From the NCBI RefSeq assembly GCF_002531755.2, contig NZ_CP034998.1, positions 3,960,501 through 4,024,500 on the forward strand: a stretch of 64,000 bases of DNA. The letters run 5' to 3'. Each line of letters begins with the position of its first letter. Within the stretch, counting starts at the first letter, position 1. Position numbers and translations under genes: made by a program. Shown here one piece after another: positions 8,789 through 17,868 of the stretch. Source of the stretch: Rhizobium acidisoli (GTDB lineage: Bacteria; Pseudomonadota; Alphaproteobacteria; Rhizobiales; Rhizobiaceae). The notes beneath the pieces are model-generated. The model was not told where the DNA came from. It worked only from the letters and a program-made list of their open reading frames with translations, and did not search any database.

Positions 8789-11700
8789 TCACGCCCTCGC
8801 CAGCCGGATGATCTCGTCGAGCACGAATTTGCGCGATTGCGGCGGCGTCAGATTGTGGTCGGCATCCGGCAGCATCAGCAGCCGCACGTTCGGATAGCGG
8901 GAAAGCTTGGTGCCGCGCGGCCCGAAATGGAAATAGACATGGTCGAGCCCGACATCGCCCTCGCTGTAGATCAGCGTCAGCGGCACCTTGCGCTTGCCGA
9001 ACTGCGCGAAGGAATGCCGGACCTCGCGGGCAATATGGCGCCGGTCGGGAAGCAGCTCGAGCAGCGGCGCGATAAAGGGCGACAGACGCCGGCCGCCGGC
9101 GATGACAATATTCTGCAGCGCCGACACCACGTCCACCTGGCCGCTGAGCAGCCGCTTCAGCGTGTCCACCCGCGCCAAGCGCTGACCGTAATCATCGAGG
9201 CTGCGGGGGACGGAAACGACATGCTCCCGGCGCACCGGCACCTCGGGATCCCAGTAATAGACGAAGGGATTGATCGAGACGACAGCTTTCAACCGCTCGT
9301 CGGCGACGCCGGCGCGGAAGGCGACGTAACCGCCGCTGCATCTGCCGGCCACCATGACCGGACCCGCAACGACGCTTTCGAGCAGATCGAGCGCGGCAAC
9401 CGCATCCTCGGTCTGCGTGCTGGAATAAAGCACCTGCTCCGGTGCATCCGGCCGCGGCGGGCTGTCTCCGACATTGGCGGAATCGAAGCGCAGCGAAACG
9501 ACGCCCTGGCGGGCGAGCTCACGCGCCATATCCACTGTCGTCCGTCCCCAGCCGGCATGCCGGTCATAGGCCGTCGACAGGAAGAGCACGGCATTGCCCT
9601 TGATCTCGCCGAGCGGCCGGCTGACGACGCCGACCAGATGGTCGTGGCTGCCAAAACGCACCGGTGTTTCGACAAAACCCTCGCCGGCAAGCGGCAGGTT
9701 GTCGATCACAGCCGGCGAATGGGCCGCGGATGTCTCCGTCGTCACCCTCTCCAGCCACGTCTTCAGCAACTCGACGACCTCAGCCGGCGTCTTGGCAAAC
9801 AGCGGATTGGTGGCGAGCTCGTCATAGCCTTCGAAAACCGTCTGTTCGACATCGGCGCCGAGCGCCTTCAGCGCATCGGCAAAACCGGTATCGTCGGCCT
9901 TGGCGGGACGCTCGAGGATCAGATAACGCGACGCCGCAAGCCCCTGCGGCGCCGCGATGTTGAGCTTACCGAGCTCGGCGGCGATCTCTTCGGGCATGAC
10001 GAGCCCGGCGATCTGCACCTTCGCGGTCTGGACATGCTCCTTGCCGAGGCCGAGATCGGCATCGATGATCTTGGACCACATGTTGAGTTCGCGCAGATAG
10101 GCTCGGCCGCTCAAAACCGGCGCCAGCATGACGAGGCTGTCGACGCCTTCGATCGAGGCGCCGATGCGATGGGCAAGCGTTGCGCCGAGCCCCTGTCCGA
10201 TGAGGATGATATGGTCGCAGCCGCTCAGTAATTTGAGCTTGGCGGCCGCCGCGCGGATCGAATTTTCCCAGGTTTCCAGCCTTGCCGGCAGAGCGCCGAA
10301 ATCGAGCGCATCGCCTGTGCCGCGATAGTCGAAACGCAGGCTCGCCACGCCGATATCCGAGAAATGCTCGGCGGCCACACGGAAGAATTTGCGGCTGCAC
10401 ATTTCCTCGAAACCCCAGGGGCTGACGAAGAGCACGGCGGCCGAACGCTTCTTCGCTAGCGGGTTTTCAGGCATGAACAGCCCGATCGTGCCGTCGAAGA
10501 CGACAGGCAGGGCAGCGTTGCGGCCGGCGCCCTCGGCCGGTTCGAGCGAAAATTCCCCGGGCGCGACCTTGGCGCGGTCGGGCTCGCCCGGAAGCCGCGG
10601 CGCAATGAAATTGATCGCATAGCCCACAGGGCGCTGCAGCACGCGCGGCATCTTGGCGAGAATGGAGCGCATGACCTCGACATCTTCGGCCGGCATGACG
10701 CGCAGCAGGCGGAGTGCCACGAGATAGCAGAATGTGCCGGCAAGGATCGCGGCGACCAGACCGACCGGACCCTGGATGAATTCCAGCACAGAGAGCGCCC
10801 CGCAAGCACAGAGCACGGCGGCAAGCATCACCTTCGTCAGGCTTGTGTAGAGGCCCGAAAGCTGGGATCCGAATCCTGTCTGTCTGATCATCATCACCGA
10901 CATCGCAACGAAGACGAGGATGCGCACGAGTGCGGCACCCTCGGCTGCAAGCCTAGGTATGATCAGTAAACAACCGACTACCATCAGAAGGCCACCTATC
11001 ACACTGATGTTCAGGCGGGAGCGGGCCCTGTCCATCGACAAGAGGTAGAGGCTGAGGATCTGCATGAAGGTATAGGCGGGCGCAACCAGCGCAAGCAGCG
11101 CCACCACCGTGCCGCTGCGGCGGAACGCTTCGCCGAACACCACGAGCACCAGTTCGCTGGAGATCGCCGCCAGCCCGAGGCTCATCGGCAATACGATATA
11201 GGCCATGCTGCGGGTGACGGCGGCGAAGACCTCGACCGGCAAGGTCGAATCGTCGCTGTTGTGCCGCCGCTCGGAATAATAGGGCAGCAGGCTGCCGGTC
11301 ATCTGGATCGGCAGTTGCAGCGCGATATTGGCGATCGACAGACCGACGGCGTAGTAGCCGACCATCTCCACCGACCAGAACTGCTGCAGGAAGAGCAGCT
11401 CGAGCCGGTTGAGGAAGATCGAATCGATGATGAACTGGATCGACAGGATGACGGAGGAGGAGGCGAGAGCTTTCAGCGAGACCCCGCACCAGTCGCGCCG
11501 CGCAAGCAGGATCGGCAGCGTGGCGAAAAACAGGACGAGCTGGCCGAACGCATAACCGACGAGCACACCCTCGACCCCATAAAAAACGGCACCGGCGGCA
11601 ACGCCGGCAAGCTGCACGATCGAGACGGCAACCGTCAGCCGGAAGAAGGCGCCCAGTTTCTTTTCGCCGATCAGGTAGAATTTGACGAAGGATCCGATCG

Positions 11701-12118
11701 CCTGGACGAAAAACAGCACGCCGGTGACCAAAGCGACGGACGGCGCGGTATCGGCCCAGTGCATCTCCTCCGACGTCAGGAAGAACAGCGCGTAGAGCGC
11801 CAGCAGCACGACGGTCGAAAACATCATGAAGCTGACGAGGATGGCGGCAAAACCCCGCCGCCGGCGCATGTCGTAACCTTCCGCCGAAAGCTGCGGCAGG
11901 GTCTTCAGAAGCGTGATGCTGGAACCGAGCTCGGCGATCGAGGCGCCCGTGACCACCAGCCACAGCGAGAAGGCGACGATGCCGTTGGCCTCCGGCCCGA
12001 GCAACCGCGCGGTTATGATCGACGAAACGAATCCCGTCAGCAACAGCAGCATGCCTGCTGCCGCATTCATCACCGAATTTGCGATAATACCCTTCGACAT
12101 CTGTCCATCCGCCGGCAT
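8789..12118 (-). CDS. Flippase (Wzx/polysaccharide-transporter family) fused to two alpha/beta-hydrolase domains
   Basis: A single uninterrupted frame of 1109 residues; ATG at 12100 (MSKGIIANSV) is an alternative start. Residues 1 to about 480 form a multi-spanning MOP-superfamily flippase, starting with GIIANSVMNAAAGMLLLLTG. Residues about 515-770 are an alpha/beta-hydrolase domain. Its nucleophile elbow reads GQGLG (about residue 643), with glycine where the nucleophile should be, so it is probably not catalytic. Residues about 830-1109 are a second hydrolase domain with elbow GRCSGG (Cys about residue 927), a downstream Asp (YSEGDVGLDH) and His (PDADHNLTP), a Cys-Asp-His arrangement. Ordinary Wzx flippases are 400-500 residues. 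A repeat element separates this gene from the glycosyltransferase upstream. Export of a lipid-linked glycan with coupled (de)acylation is inferred. Confidence 0.85.
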   Translation of the reverse strand: MPADGQMSKGIIANSVMNAAAGMLLLLTGFVSSIITARLLGPEANGIVAFSLWLVVTGASIAELGSSITLLKTLPQLSAEGYDMRRRRGFAAILVSFMMFSTVVLLALYALFFLTSEEMHWADTAPSVALVTGVLFFVQAIGSFVKFYLIGEKKLGAFFRLTVAVSIVQLAGVAAGAVFYGVEGVLVGYAFGQLVLFFATLPILLARRDWCGVSLKALASSSVILSIQFIIDSIFLNRLELLFLQQFWSVEMVGYYAVGLSIANIALQLPIQMTGSLLPYYSERRHNSDDSTLPVEVFAAVTRSMAYIVLPMSLGLAAISSELVLVVFGEAFRRSGTVVALLALVAPAYTFMQILSLYLLSMDRARSRLNISVIGGLLMVVGCLLIIPRLAAEGAALVRILVFVAMSVMMIRQTGFGSQLSGLYTSLTKVMLAAVLCACGALSVLEFIQGPVGLVAAILAGTFCYLVALRLLRVMPAEDVEVMRSILAKMPRVLQRPVGYAINFIAPRLPGEPDRAKVAPGEFSLEPAEGAGRNAALPVVFDGTIGLFMPENPLAKKRSAAVLFVSPWGFEEMCSRKFFRVAAEHFSDIGVASLRFDYRGTGDALDFGALPARLETWENSIRAAAAKLKLLSGCDHIILIGQGLGATLAHRIGASIEGVDSLVMLAPVLSGRAYLRELNMWSKIIDADLGLGKEHVQTAKVQIAGLVMPEEIAAELGKLNIAAPQGLAASRYLILERPAKADDTGFADALKALGADVEQTVFEGYDELATNPLFAKTPAEVVELLKTWLERVTTETSAAHSPAVIDNLPLAGEGFVETPVRFGSHDHLVGVVSRPLGEIKGNAVLFLSTAYDRHAGWGRTTVDMARELARQGVVSLRFDSANVGDSPPRPDAPEQVLYSSTQTEDAVAALDLLESVVAGPVMVAGRCSGGYVAFRAGVADERLKAVVSINPFVYYWDPEVPVRREHVVSVPRSLDDYGQRLARVDTLKRLLSGQVDVVSALQNIVIAGGRRLSPFIAPLLELLPDRRHIAREVRHSFAQFGKRKVPLTLIYSEGDVGLDHVYFHFGPRGTKLSRYPNVRLLMLPDADHNLTPPQSRKFVLDEIIRLARA

Positions 12119-12123
12119 CGGCC

Positions 12124-12201
12124 TAAAGCGCGCTGTAGCTCTTTGTTTTTACGCATGCCGTTATCGCAAACCGCCGCACACTTTTGCGCGCCATGCTCTA
12201 A
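12124..12201. repeat. RIME-like repeat, copy C (inverted and partial)
   Basis: Read on the minus strand it has the same order as copies A and B: a palindrome with core CGCAAAAGTGTGCGGCGGTT, then AAACAAAGAGCT and GCGCGCTTTA. The second palindrome is reduced to one arm. It fills most of the 145-bp gap between the six-gene carrier-protein operon and the flippase-hydrolase gene. It may therefore process or partly terminate a common transcript. Confidence 0.75.
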
Positions 12202-12263
12202 AGCCGCATACCCGTCATCTCTAATGCGAAAATGTTAAAATAAAGCGGAGTGACGACCTCACC

Positions 12264-13442
12264 TTAGCTGGATTGCATCGCCGCCAGCGCCTGGAGCGCC
12301 CTCTCATAGCTGTTCTCAGCGAGATAGTGCCGTAGGAACTCCCGCGCTTTCTCGGCCTTCCCCAGCGCGAGCTCGGGCGCGCGGAAGATGTCGGTCAGAT
12401 GTGCGGCCGCGGCTTGCGGAGAAGGATCCGCCCAGACCGCGCCCTCAAGCCCGGCAAATTCGGGATGGGTATCGACGACGGGGATCAGAGGAGAAGCGAC
12501 CAGCCAGCTATTGCCGGGGTCGCAGAAATCCGCTGTGCCCGACCAGGCCGTGGAGATAACGGGTGTGCCCTGCATGATCGCCTCGGCGACCGTCAGCCCG
12601 AAACCCTCGGAACGATGCAGCGAAAGATAGGCGTCGGAAGTGCGGATGATGCCGTTGATATCGGCGTTCGACAGCCTGTCGGTGACGATCCTGATCCGGG
12701 CGTCGCCCGCAACCGAAGCGACCAGCGCGCTCAGGGCTTCATCCTTGTTCACATCGCCGCTGGCCTTCATCAACAGGAAGGCGCTTGGGGCGTCGGCGGC
12801 AAATATCCTGAAAGCCTCGATGACGGCCTGCGGATTTTTCCGGTTGATCGACGAGCCTGCGCTGAAGATGAAGCTGACGAGAAAGGCGTCCTTCGCAATG
12901 CCGAACCTCTCCCGCATGCCTTCGGTCGCCGGCGCCTCGATCACCGGATGCGGAACGACGATGACCGGTGCCTTGGTGAGTGGCGCAATCGCCCGCCGGG
13001 TGAATTCCGACGGCACGAAGACGGCGTTCATATAGTGCATGGCATTGCGCCATTCCGCCGGCACCACTTCGAGTTCCCAGGCGAAATAGCCGATATTGAA
13101 GGCGCGGGTGAAATTGCCGACACCCTTCTTCAGGATGGCGCGCGGCAGCATCGGCGGATTGAGGTGCCAGATCCGACTTCCCGGCGGCTCGGTAGAAAGA
13201 CGCGACGACGTCCATCCGGGGAAGGACGTCTCGTCCGGATGCGTGCTGACGTCGGAGAGCGAAATTGCCCTTCCCGCCTCCGACAAAGCACCGGCGCAAA
13301 GCCTTGCCGATTCGCCGACGCCGACAGCCATCGAGAGATAGCCGACGATTTCCACTGGCCGGCGCGGATTGAAGGCAAGACGCGATCGCGGGATCAGCCG
13401 CTGCAGGACATGGGCACGCAAAAAGCGGTATGTCGTTCTCAA
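12264..13442 (-). CDS. Glycosyltransferase family 4 (last gene of the carrier-protein operon)
   Basis: 392 residues. The C-terminal GT-B domain is clear: FSAGSSINRKNPQAVIEAF (nucleotide-sugar domain entry), then SDAYLSLHRSEGFGLTVAEA and GTPVISTAWSGTADF, the donor-binding region with the EX7E-type glutamates. The N-terminal half (VEIVGYLSMAVGVGESARLC) carries the acceptor domain. It follows the GH2-like gene by 45 bp and is the sixth gene on the same strand in a compact operon that starts with the acyl carrier protein. The sugar and acceptor cannot be read from the sequence. Confidence 0.87.
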   Translation of the reverse strand: MRTTYRFLRAHVLQRLIPRSRLAFNPRRPVEIVGYLSMAVGVGESARLCAGALSEAGRAISLSDVSTHPDETSFPGWTSSRLSTEPPGSRIWHLNPPMLPRAILKKGVGNFTRAFNIGYFAWELEVVPAEWRNAMHYMNAVFVPSEFTRRAIAPLTKAPVIVVPHPVIEAPATEGMRERFGIAKDAFLVSFIFSAGSSINRKNPQAVIEAFRIFAADAPSAFLLMKASGDVNKDEALSALVASVAGDARIRIVTDRLSNADINGIIRTSDAYLSLHRSEGFGLTVAEAIMQGTPVISTAWSGTADFCDPGNSWLVASPLIPVVDTHPEFAGLEGAVWADPSPQAAAAHLTDIFRAPELALGKAEKAREFLRHYLAENSYERALQALAAMQSS

Positions 13443-13487
13443 ATCACGGTCTTTCTCAATGGATGGGCATCGTTTTCGCGGAGAGCG

Positions 13488-15968
13488 TCAGCCCGAGAGC
13501 ACGACACGATGCGAACTGCCTAGACTTCTGATCTCGCCTGCAGGCGCAATATCGCTCTCGGTGCCCGGCAGCGCGTGGAGTTTCACGCGCCGCATCGCGC
13601 CGGGGGCGAGATGGAACCAGTCGTCATCGGGCCGGTAGCCGTCGACGTCGATATGCACCGATTGCGCCAGCCGGTCGGTCCTGAGATCGACGAACCAGTC
13701 GTCGCCGTCTCTTCCGAGCGATGCCTCGATGCCTGCTTCATGCAGCGCCTTGTCCCGTCCGCAGGGAAAGTGGAAGCTTTCCGCCAAAATGGCGCCATCC
13801 GCCAGCGAACGCAGGCGCGCCACACTGACATCATGCGACGGCGGTCCGAAACGGAAGGCATAGGTCGTATCGAAGAAGGCGCCGAACAGCGCGGTCGCGG
13901 CAAGACGCTCCGTGTCCCTTGCCGCCAGCTTGAAGGCTCTGCTGCCGCTGACGACCTGCTGCTTTCCGTCGCGCAGGCAGACGACCTCGAGCTCGACGTC
14001 GAGGTCCGCATCCGTCTCGTTGACGACATGCACGTCGAGGCCGTTGGTTCCCTCGTCGGTGAACACCGTCTGCACCGGCCGGAAGGCACGGCGCATCGCA
14101 TACCAGACCGGCTTCGGCTCGCCGGTGGAATCGATCGCCCCCCAGCCGGGCCCGGGCAGCAGGTCCTGCAGCGTCCAGACGAGCGCGCCGTTGCAAGCCG
14201 AACCCTTGCGCCGCCATTCGGCAAAGGTCTGCTCGATCACCTCGCCGGTGACGGCGCGGGAGAAATCGAGATAAAGTTGCTGGTCTTCGCGCCGCAGCCG
14301 GGCCGGATCGAAACCATAGAGAAGCTCCAGATAGAAATCGCGAACGTCCTCGAAATCCCAGGATGCGCTGCGGTCGCGCGGCACGCGAGCCTTCCAGAGC
14401 GGGCTGTGGACTGAGGGCACGTCGAGATGACGATGCAGCGTCCTTTGCTGCGGCACATGCGCAAACGCAAGACTTTCGGAGGCAAAACGCACATCCGCAC
14501 GGCGCGCATCGGCAATCGGCTGCATATAGGCGCCGACACCGTAATAATGGGCGATACCGGCATTCGGTGAAAACGGCATCGCCCCGCCATAGGGCGAATT
14601 CGGAACATAGGGCACGTCGGGACGCATGCGCGTGACGATGGCCGGGATGATTTCATCGGTGACCGGCCCGCTCCAGAATTCCACGGGCAGACCCAGCATC
14701 GCCGCCTGCTGATGGATTTCGCTGCCGCCGCAGAGCACCGCCAGCGATGGCGACGCCTGGACGCCGTGCAGGAATTCCTCGACCTCCGCATGCACGTGGC
14801 CGAGAAACGCCTTGTCGTTGCGCGGATAATCGAAATTGGCGAACATGAAATCCTGCCACACCAGCAGGCCGAGTTCGTCGCAAAGCGCGAAGAAATCCGG
14901 TGTCTCATAGGCCATGGTACCGCCGATGCGGATCATGTTCATGCCGGCTTGCGCCGCCAGCCGCAGGAACGGCTCATAATCCGCCCGCGTTCCCGGCAGA
15001 CGGACGATATCGGCTGTCGTCCACACCGCGCCGCGGCAAAAGATGCGTTCGCCGTTGATAAGGAGCGCGAAGTCGTCGCCATCGGCGCCACGCTCGACCT
15101 CGATCCGCCGGAAGCCGGTCGTGCCGAGGGAATATTCCACACCGTCGGAAACCAGCGCTAAATCGTAAAGACGCGGGAGGCCATGGGTGTGCGGCCACCA
15201 GGGCTCGATGTCGGCAAGCTTGAGGATAGCCGAGTAATGACTGTCGCCGATCTTCTCGAAAGGCTGCTCCATGCCGCCGCAGCGCAACAGCATTGCCGGA
15301 TCCTCGGCATTGCTGTGCAGGGAAACGCTGAGACGGCCGACGCCATTCTCGTCCAACACGGCGCGGACGGAGACATTGTCGATCGAGACGGGGTTGCGCC
15401 GCACCAGCGAGATCGGCCGCCATGGCCCGACCGCATGGATATCGGGGCACCAGCCCGGCATATGGCCGAGCAGCGTCGTGCGGAAATTTTTGAGACCCGC
15501 CGGCGTGATCATCTGCGGCCGCCAGCGTGCACGCGGGCCAGGCTCCGACAGGCGGGGGCCAAGCGCCCGGAAACACAGCGCCAGCTCGTCGCCGCCGACA
15601 AGCGTTACCGGAATTTCATGGGCCGTGAACATGCTCTCGGAAAACAGGATTTCCTGGCCGTTGAGGAAGACATGGCAAAGCGTGGCAAGTCCCGCGAAAC
15701 GCAGGATAGCTTCACCCGGCTCGGCATCGAACAGCCGGCAGAGATACCAGGCATCCCTGGTGTTCAACGGCTCTGGATTTTCCCGGTCGAACAGTCCGGC
15801 CTTTTCAAGTGCTGCAGCAACGGTGCCGGGAACGGGGGCGGGAATGAACTGCGCGGAAAGCGGAATGTCATGCGGCACGGCGCAGGCGCCCGGCTCCGTC
15901 AGGATCAGATTCCAGCCTTCGGAAAGCAGGCTTTCCTCGGCACCGATGCTTGCCAAACGCCCCCGCAT
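13488..15968 (-). CDS. Glycoside hydrolase family 2 protein, beta-mannosidase-like
   Basis: 826 residues from ATG 15968 (GGAG 8 nt upstream); a frame from 16001 would overlap the preceding gene. The order is typical of GH2: an N-terminal jelly-roll (VPGTVAAALEKAGLF, DAWYLCRLF), immunoglobulin-like domains, and a TIM barrel beginning near AQAGMNMIRIGGTMAYE with GLLVWQDFMFANFDYPRND. The candidate acid/base Glu is in LCGGSEIHQQ, replacing the usual GNNE/GNE. The candidate nucleophile Glu is in VRFASESLAF, so both catalytic positions appear kept. There is no signal peptide, so it should act in the cytoplasm, unusual for a polymer-degrading enzyme. Co-occurrence with an aminoacyl-carrier system suggests a biosynthetic or trimming role. 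Confidence 0.8.
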   Translation of the reverse strand: MRGRLASIGAEESLLSEGWNLILTEPGACAVPHDIPLSAQFIPAPVPGTVAAALEKAGLFDRENPEPLNTRDAWYLCRLFDAEPGEAILRFAGLATLCHVFLNGQEILFSESMFTAHEIPVTLVGGDELALCFRALGPRLSEPGPRARWRPQMITPAGLKNFRTTLLGHMPGWCPDIHAVGPWRPISLVRRNPVSIDNVSVRAVLDENGVGRLSVSLHSNAEDPAMLLRCGGMEQPFEKIGDSHYSAILKLADIEPWWPHTHGLPRLYDLALVSDGVEYSLGTTGFRRIEVERGADGDDFALLINGERIFCRGAVWTTADIVRLPGTRADYEPFLRLAAQAGMNMIRIGGTMAYETPDFFALCDELGLLVWQDFMFANFDYPRNDKAFLGHVHAEVEEFLHGVQASPSLAVLCGGSEIHQQAAMLGLPVEFWSGPVTDEIIPAIVTRMRPDVPYVPNSPYGGAMPFSPNAGIAHYYGVGAYMQPIADARRADVRFASESLAFAHVPQQRTLHRHLDVPSVHSPLWKARVPRDRSASWDFEDVRDFYLELLYGFDPARLRREDQQLYLDFSRAVTGEVIEQTFAEWRRKGSACNGALVWTLQDLLPGPGWGAIDSTGEPKPVWYAMRRAFRPVQTVFTDEGTNGLDVHVVNETDADLDVELEVVCLRDGKQQVVSGSRAFKLAARDTERLAATALFGAFFDTTYAFRFGPPSHDVSVARLRSLADGAILAESFHFPCGRDKALHEAGIEASLGRDGDDWFVDLRTDRLAQSVHIDVDGYRPDDDWFHLAPGAMRRVKLHALPGTESDIAPAGEIRSLGSSHRVVLSG

Positions 15969-15984
15969 GGTCAGATCTCCGGCC

Positions 15985-16947
15985 TCAGATTCGCTCCGCA
16001 AGCGATGTCATCATGGAATCCCATGCATCGGCGGCCGGATCAAGGGCTACCTGCAGCGGCTCGAACTTCCGGCGGGCGATGGCGCGGGCAAGCTGGAACT
16101 GCACCGATTTCGCCGTATCCGAAATGCGCCTTGCATGCTCGGCGGCGACGGCGAATTCATCAGCAGAAAGCCAGGCCAGATGATCGGCCGCCAGCTCGAA
16201 GTTGGCGCCGACCTGGCGAAGCGTATTGAAGGCATATTTATGGAAGAAGCCGAACGACCGCTCCGCCACCGCCTCGACCTGCTGCGGAAAGACGGCTGCA
16301 AAGGCGCGGATCGGATTTTCGCGGGGACGCCTGTTGAAATGAACGCCGGCAAGCCGCCGGGCGGTCTGGCGCAGATGCGCTTCGTCAGCGGGCTTTTCCG
16401 GGAACCGTGCAAATTCCGTATAGGGCAGGAACGGCGGCTCGTTCTCCGTCAGCTGCAGCTGGAACAGCCCATCGAAATCCTCGCCTTCGAGGCGGAAATA
16501 GCCGGCATTGTGGAAATAATCGACGCGCTTGGCCGCAACGTCCAGCCGGTTGATCGCAACCGTCGTCTTGCCGTGCTCCTGCCGGTAAGCGGTGCCGCGC
16601 GTATCCGGCATGTAGAAGGAATCCATCTCGACCAGGCAGAGACGGCCCCGCGCGATCTGGACGTCGACATGGCGTTCGACACGGTCGTAGATGGCAAGCT
16701 CGGTCGCGCGAATGCCGTAGAGCGCGTCGAGATCCTCGAGCGGCACCTTGAAGAAGGTGAACTGATCGCCCTCGAAATCCTGCGTCAGGGTGAAACCGAG
16801 CATCGCCTCGGGCGCTACACCCGAGGTCGCCAGCACTTCGATCCAGAGATCGACGTAGCAATTGGTTTCCGGCCAGGCACGCTCGCTGGAATGCAGCGCG
16901 TGCTGACGGTAGGTTTCCGGGTCGATCCCCGAAAATACCGATGTCAT
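15985..16947 (-). CDS. DUF1839 family protein
   Basis: 320 residues from ATG 16947 (MTSVFSGIDPETYRQHALHS), 8 bp after the ligase stop; the longer frame running upstream is an artefact in the ligase gene. The sequence matches the DUF1839 family, which I know mainly as a partner of amino acid:[carrier protein] ligases in rhizobia. Recognisable segments are WPETNCYVDLWIEVLATSG near the start, DQFTFFKVPLEDLDALYGI, and VEMDSFYMPDTRGTAYRQEH. The His/Asp/Tyr-rich segment looks enzyme-like but no known catalytic motif can be named. No signal peptide or membrane segment is visible. A role as acceptor-side aminoacyl transferase is speculation. Confidence 0.75.
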   Translation of the reverse strand: MTSVFSGIDPETYRQHALHSSERAWPETNCYVDLWIEVLATSGVAPEAMLGFTLTQDFEGDQFTFFKVPLEDLDALYGIRATELAIYDRVERHVDVQIARGRLCLVEMDSFYMPDTRGTAYRQEHGKTTVAINRLDVAAKRVDYFHNAGYFRLEGEDFDGLFQLQLTENEPPFLPYTEFARFPEKPADEAHLRQTARRLAGVHFNRRPRENPIRAFAAVFPQQVEAVAERSFGFFHKYAFNTLRQVGANFELAADHLAWLSADEFAVAAEHARRISDTAKSVQFQLARAIARRKFEPLQVALDPAADAWDSMMTSLAERI

Positions 16948-16955
16948 CGACCGGC

Positions 16956-17864
16956 TCAGCCCCACAGCGCTTTCCGCACGTTGGCCGGCCATTCCTTCAC
17001 GTCGAGCCCGTGATGGTGGAAGAGGGCAAGCGCGATGCGCTCCAGGCCGAAGCCGACGCAGGCGGTGTGCGCCACGCTGCCGTCTTCGAGGTTCAGACCC
17101 CACTTCAGGCCAAATGAATCCTGATGGTAGTTGAAGCTCATGCAGGCGGTCGGATTGGCAGTCGAGGTGATCGGGATCAGCAGCTCGAACTTCAGGTTCT
17201 GGTCGCGCTGATTGTTGACCATCATCTTGCCGGCACGGCCGAAGAACGGGTCGTTGGCAACGTCGATGGTCACATCGAGGCCGAGCTGCTTCATCATTTC
17301 GACACCGCGATCCATCCATGTCTGACGGAAATCGGTGACGTGCTGCTCCGTGCCCATGCAGACATATTCACGCATGCGGAACAGCTGCTGGCGGGCGGGA
17401 TCCTTCGAAGGCTCGTGGCGGAAGCAATAGGACTGCAGATCGAACAGGCCGCCCGTCTTCGGCAGGTTGCCGCGCTTGGCGACCGTCGGATAGAGCGGGT
17501 AGCAGGCAGCCGGCGTCAGCACGATATCGGTCGCCTTCTGGTCCTTGGTCCAGTCGTCGCCGACTTCCATGCACTGCAGCAGGCTCATATGATCGAGCTC
17601 GCTGCCGCAGAAGCTGTGCACCGTGCCGGCGAGCTGCGGGAAGCTCTTCATGTAACCGCTCTTTTCGAAGAGCGCGACGTTCATGCCGGGCGGGAAACGC
17701 ATCGCCTCGGCGCCGTCGGCGCCGCCGAACGTGTCGATCAGCCGTTCGAAAGCGGTAATGACATCTTCGAACTGGCCGCTGCGGCCATAGAGACCATCAA
17801 CGCCGGTATCGATCAGCAGGCCGGACTCGAAGAGCCGGTCGAGAAACGAGGTCTGCATATCCAT
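16956..17864 (-). CDS. Amino acid--[acyl-carrier-protein] ligase (seryl-tRNA-synthetase-like)
   Basis: 302 residues, a class II aminoacyl-tRNA synthetase catalytic core without a tRNA-binding arm. Family members in Bradyrhizobium and Agrobacterium charge glycine or alanine onto the phosphopantetheine of a small carrier protein. Zinc ligands are visible as Cys121 (PAACYPLYP), Glu166 (FRMREYV) and Cys269 (HTACVGFG). This is the same spacing as the known Cys131/Glu176/Cys279 set of the atypical SerRS-like enzymes. Motif 2 is [20 protein letters not shown] and motif 3 is [12 protein letters not shown]. It is 4 bp downstream of the acyl-CoA-dehydrogenase-like gene and third in an operon that begins with the carrier protein. 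The amino acid used cannot be decided from sequence. Confidence 0.92.
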   Translation of the reverse strand: MDMQTSFLDRLFESGLLIDTGVDGLYGRSGQFEDVITAFERLIDTFGGADGAEAMRFPPGMNVALFEKSGYMKSFPQLAGTVHSFCGSELDHMSLLQCMEVGDDWTKDQKATDIVLTPAACYPLYPTVAKRGNLPKTGGLFDLQSYCFRHEPSKDPARQQLFRMREYVCMGTEQHVTDFRQTWMDRGVEMMKQLGLDVTIDVANDPFFGRAGKMMVNNQRDQNLKFELLIPITSTANPTACMSFNYHQDSFGLKWGLNLEDGSVAHTACVGFGLERIALALFHHHGLDVKEWPANVRKALWG

Positions 17865-17868
17865 GGCT

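Noticed and set aside
15271..17013. 580-residue plus-strand frame opposite GH2/DUF1839 genes
   Set aside because: It crosses two well-supported minus-strand genes and has no family resemblance.
16948..17319. N-terminal extension of the DUF1839 protein
   Set aside because: The extension is an out-of-frame reading of the ligase gene; the ATG at 16947 is 8 bp after the ligase stop and fits the family.
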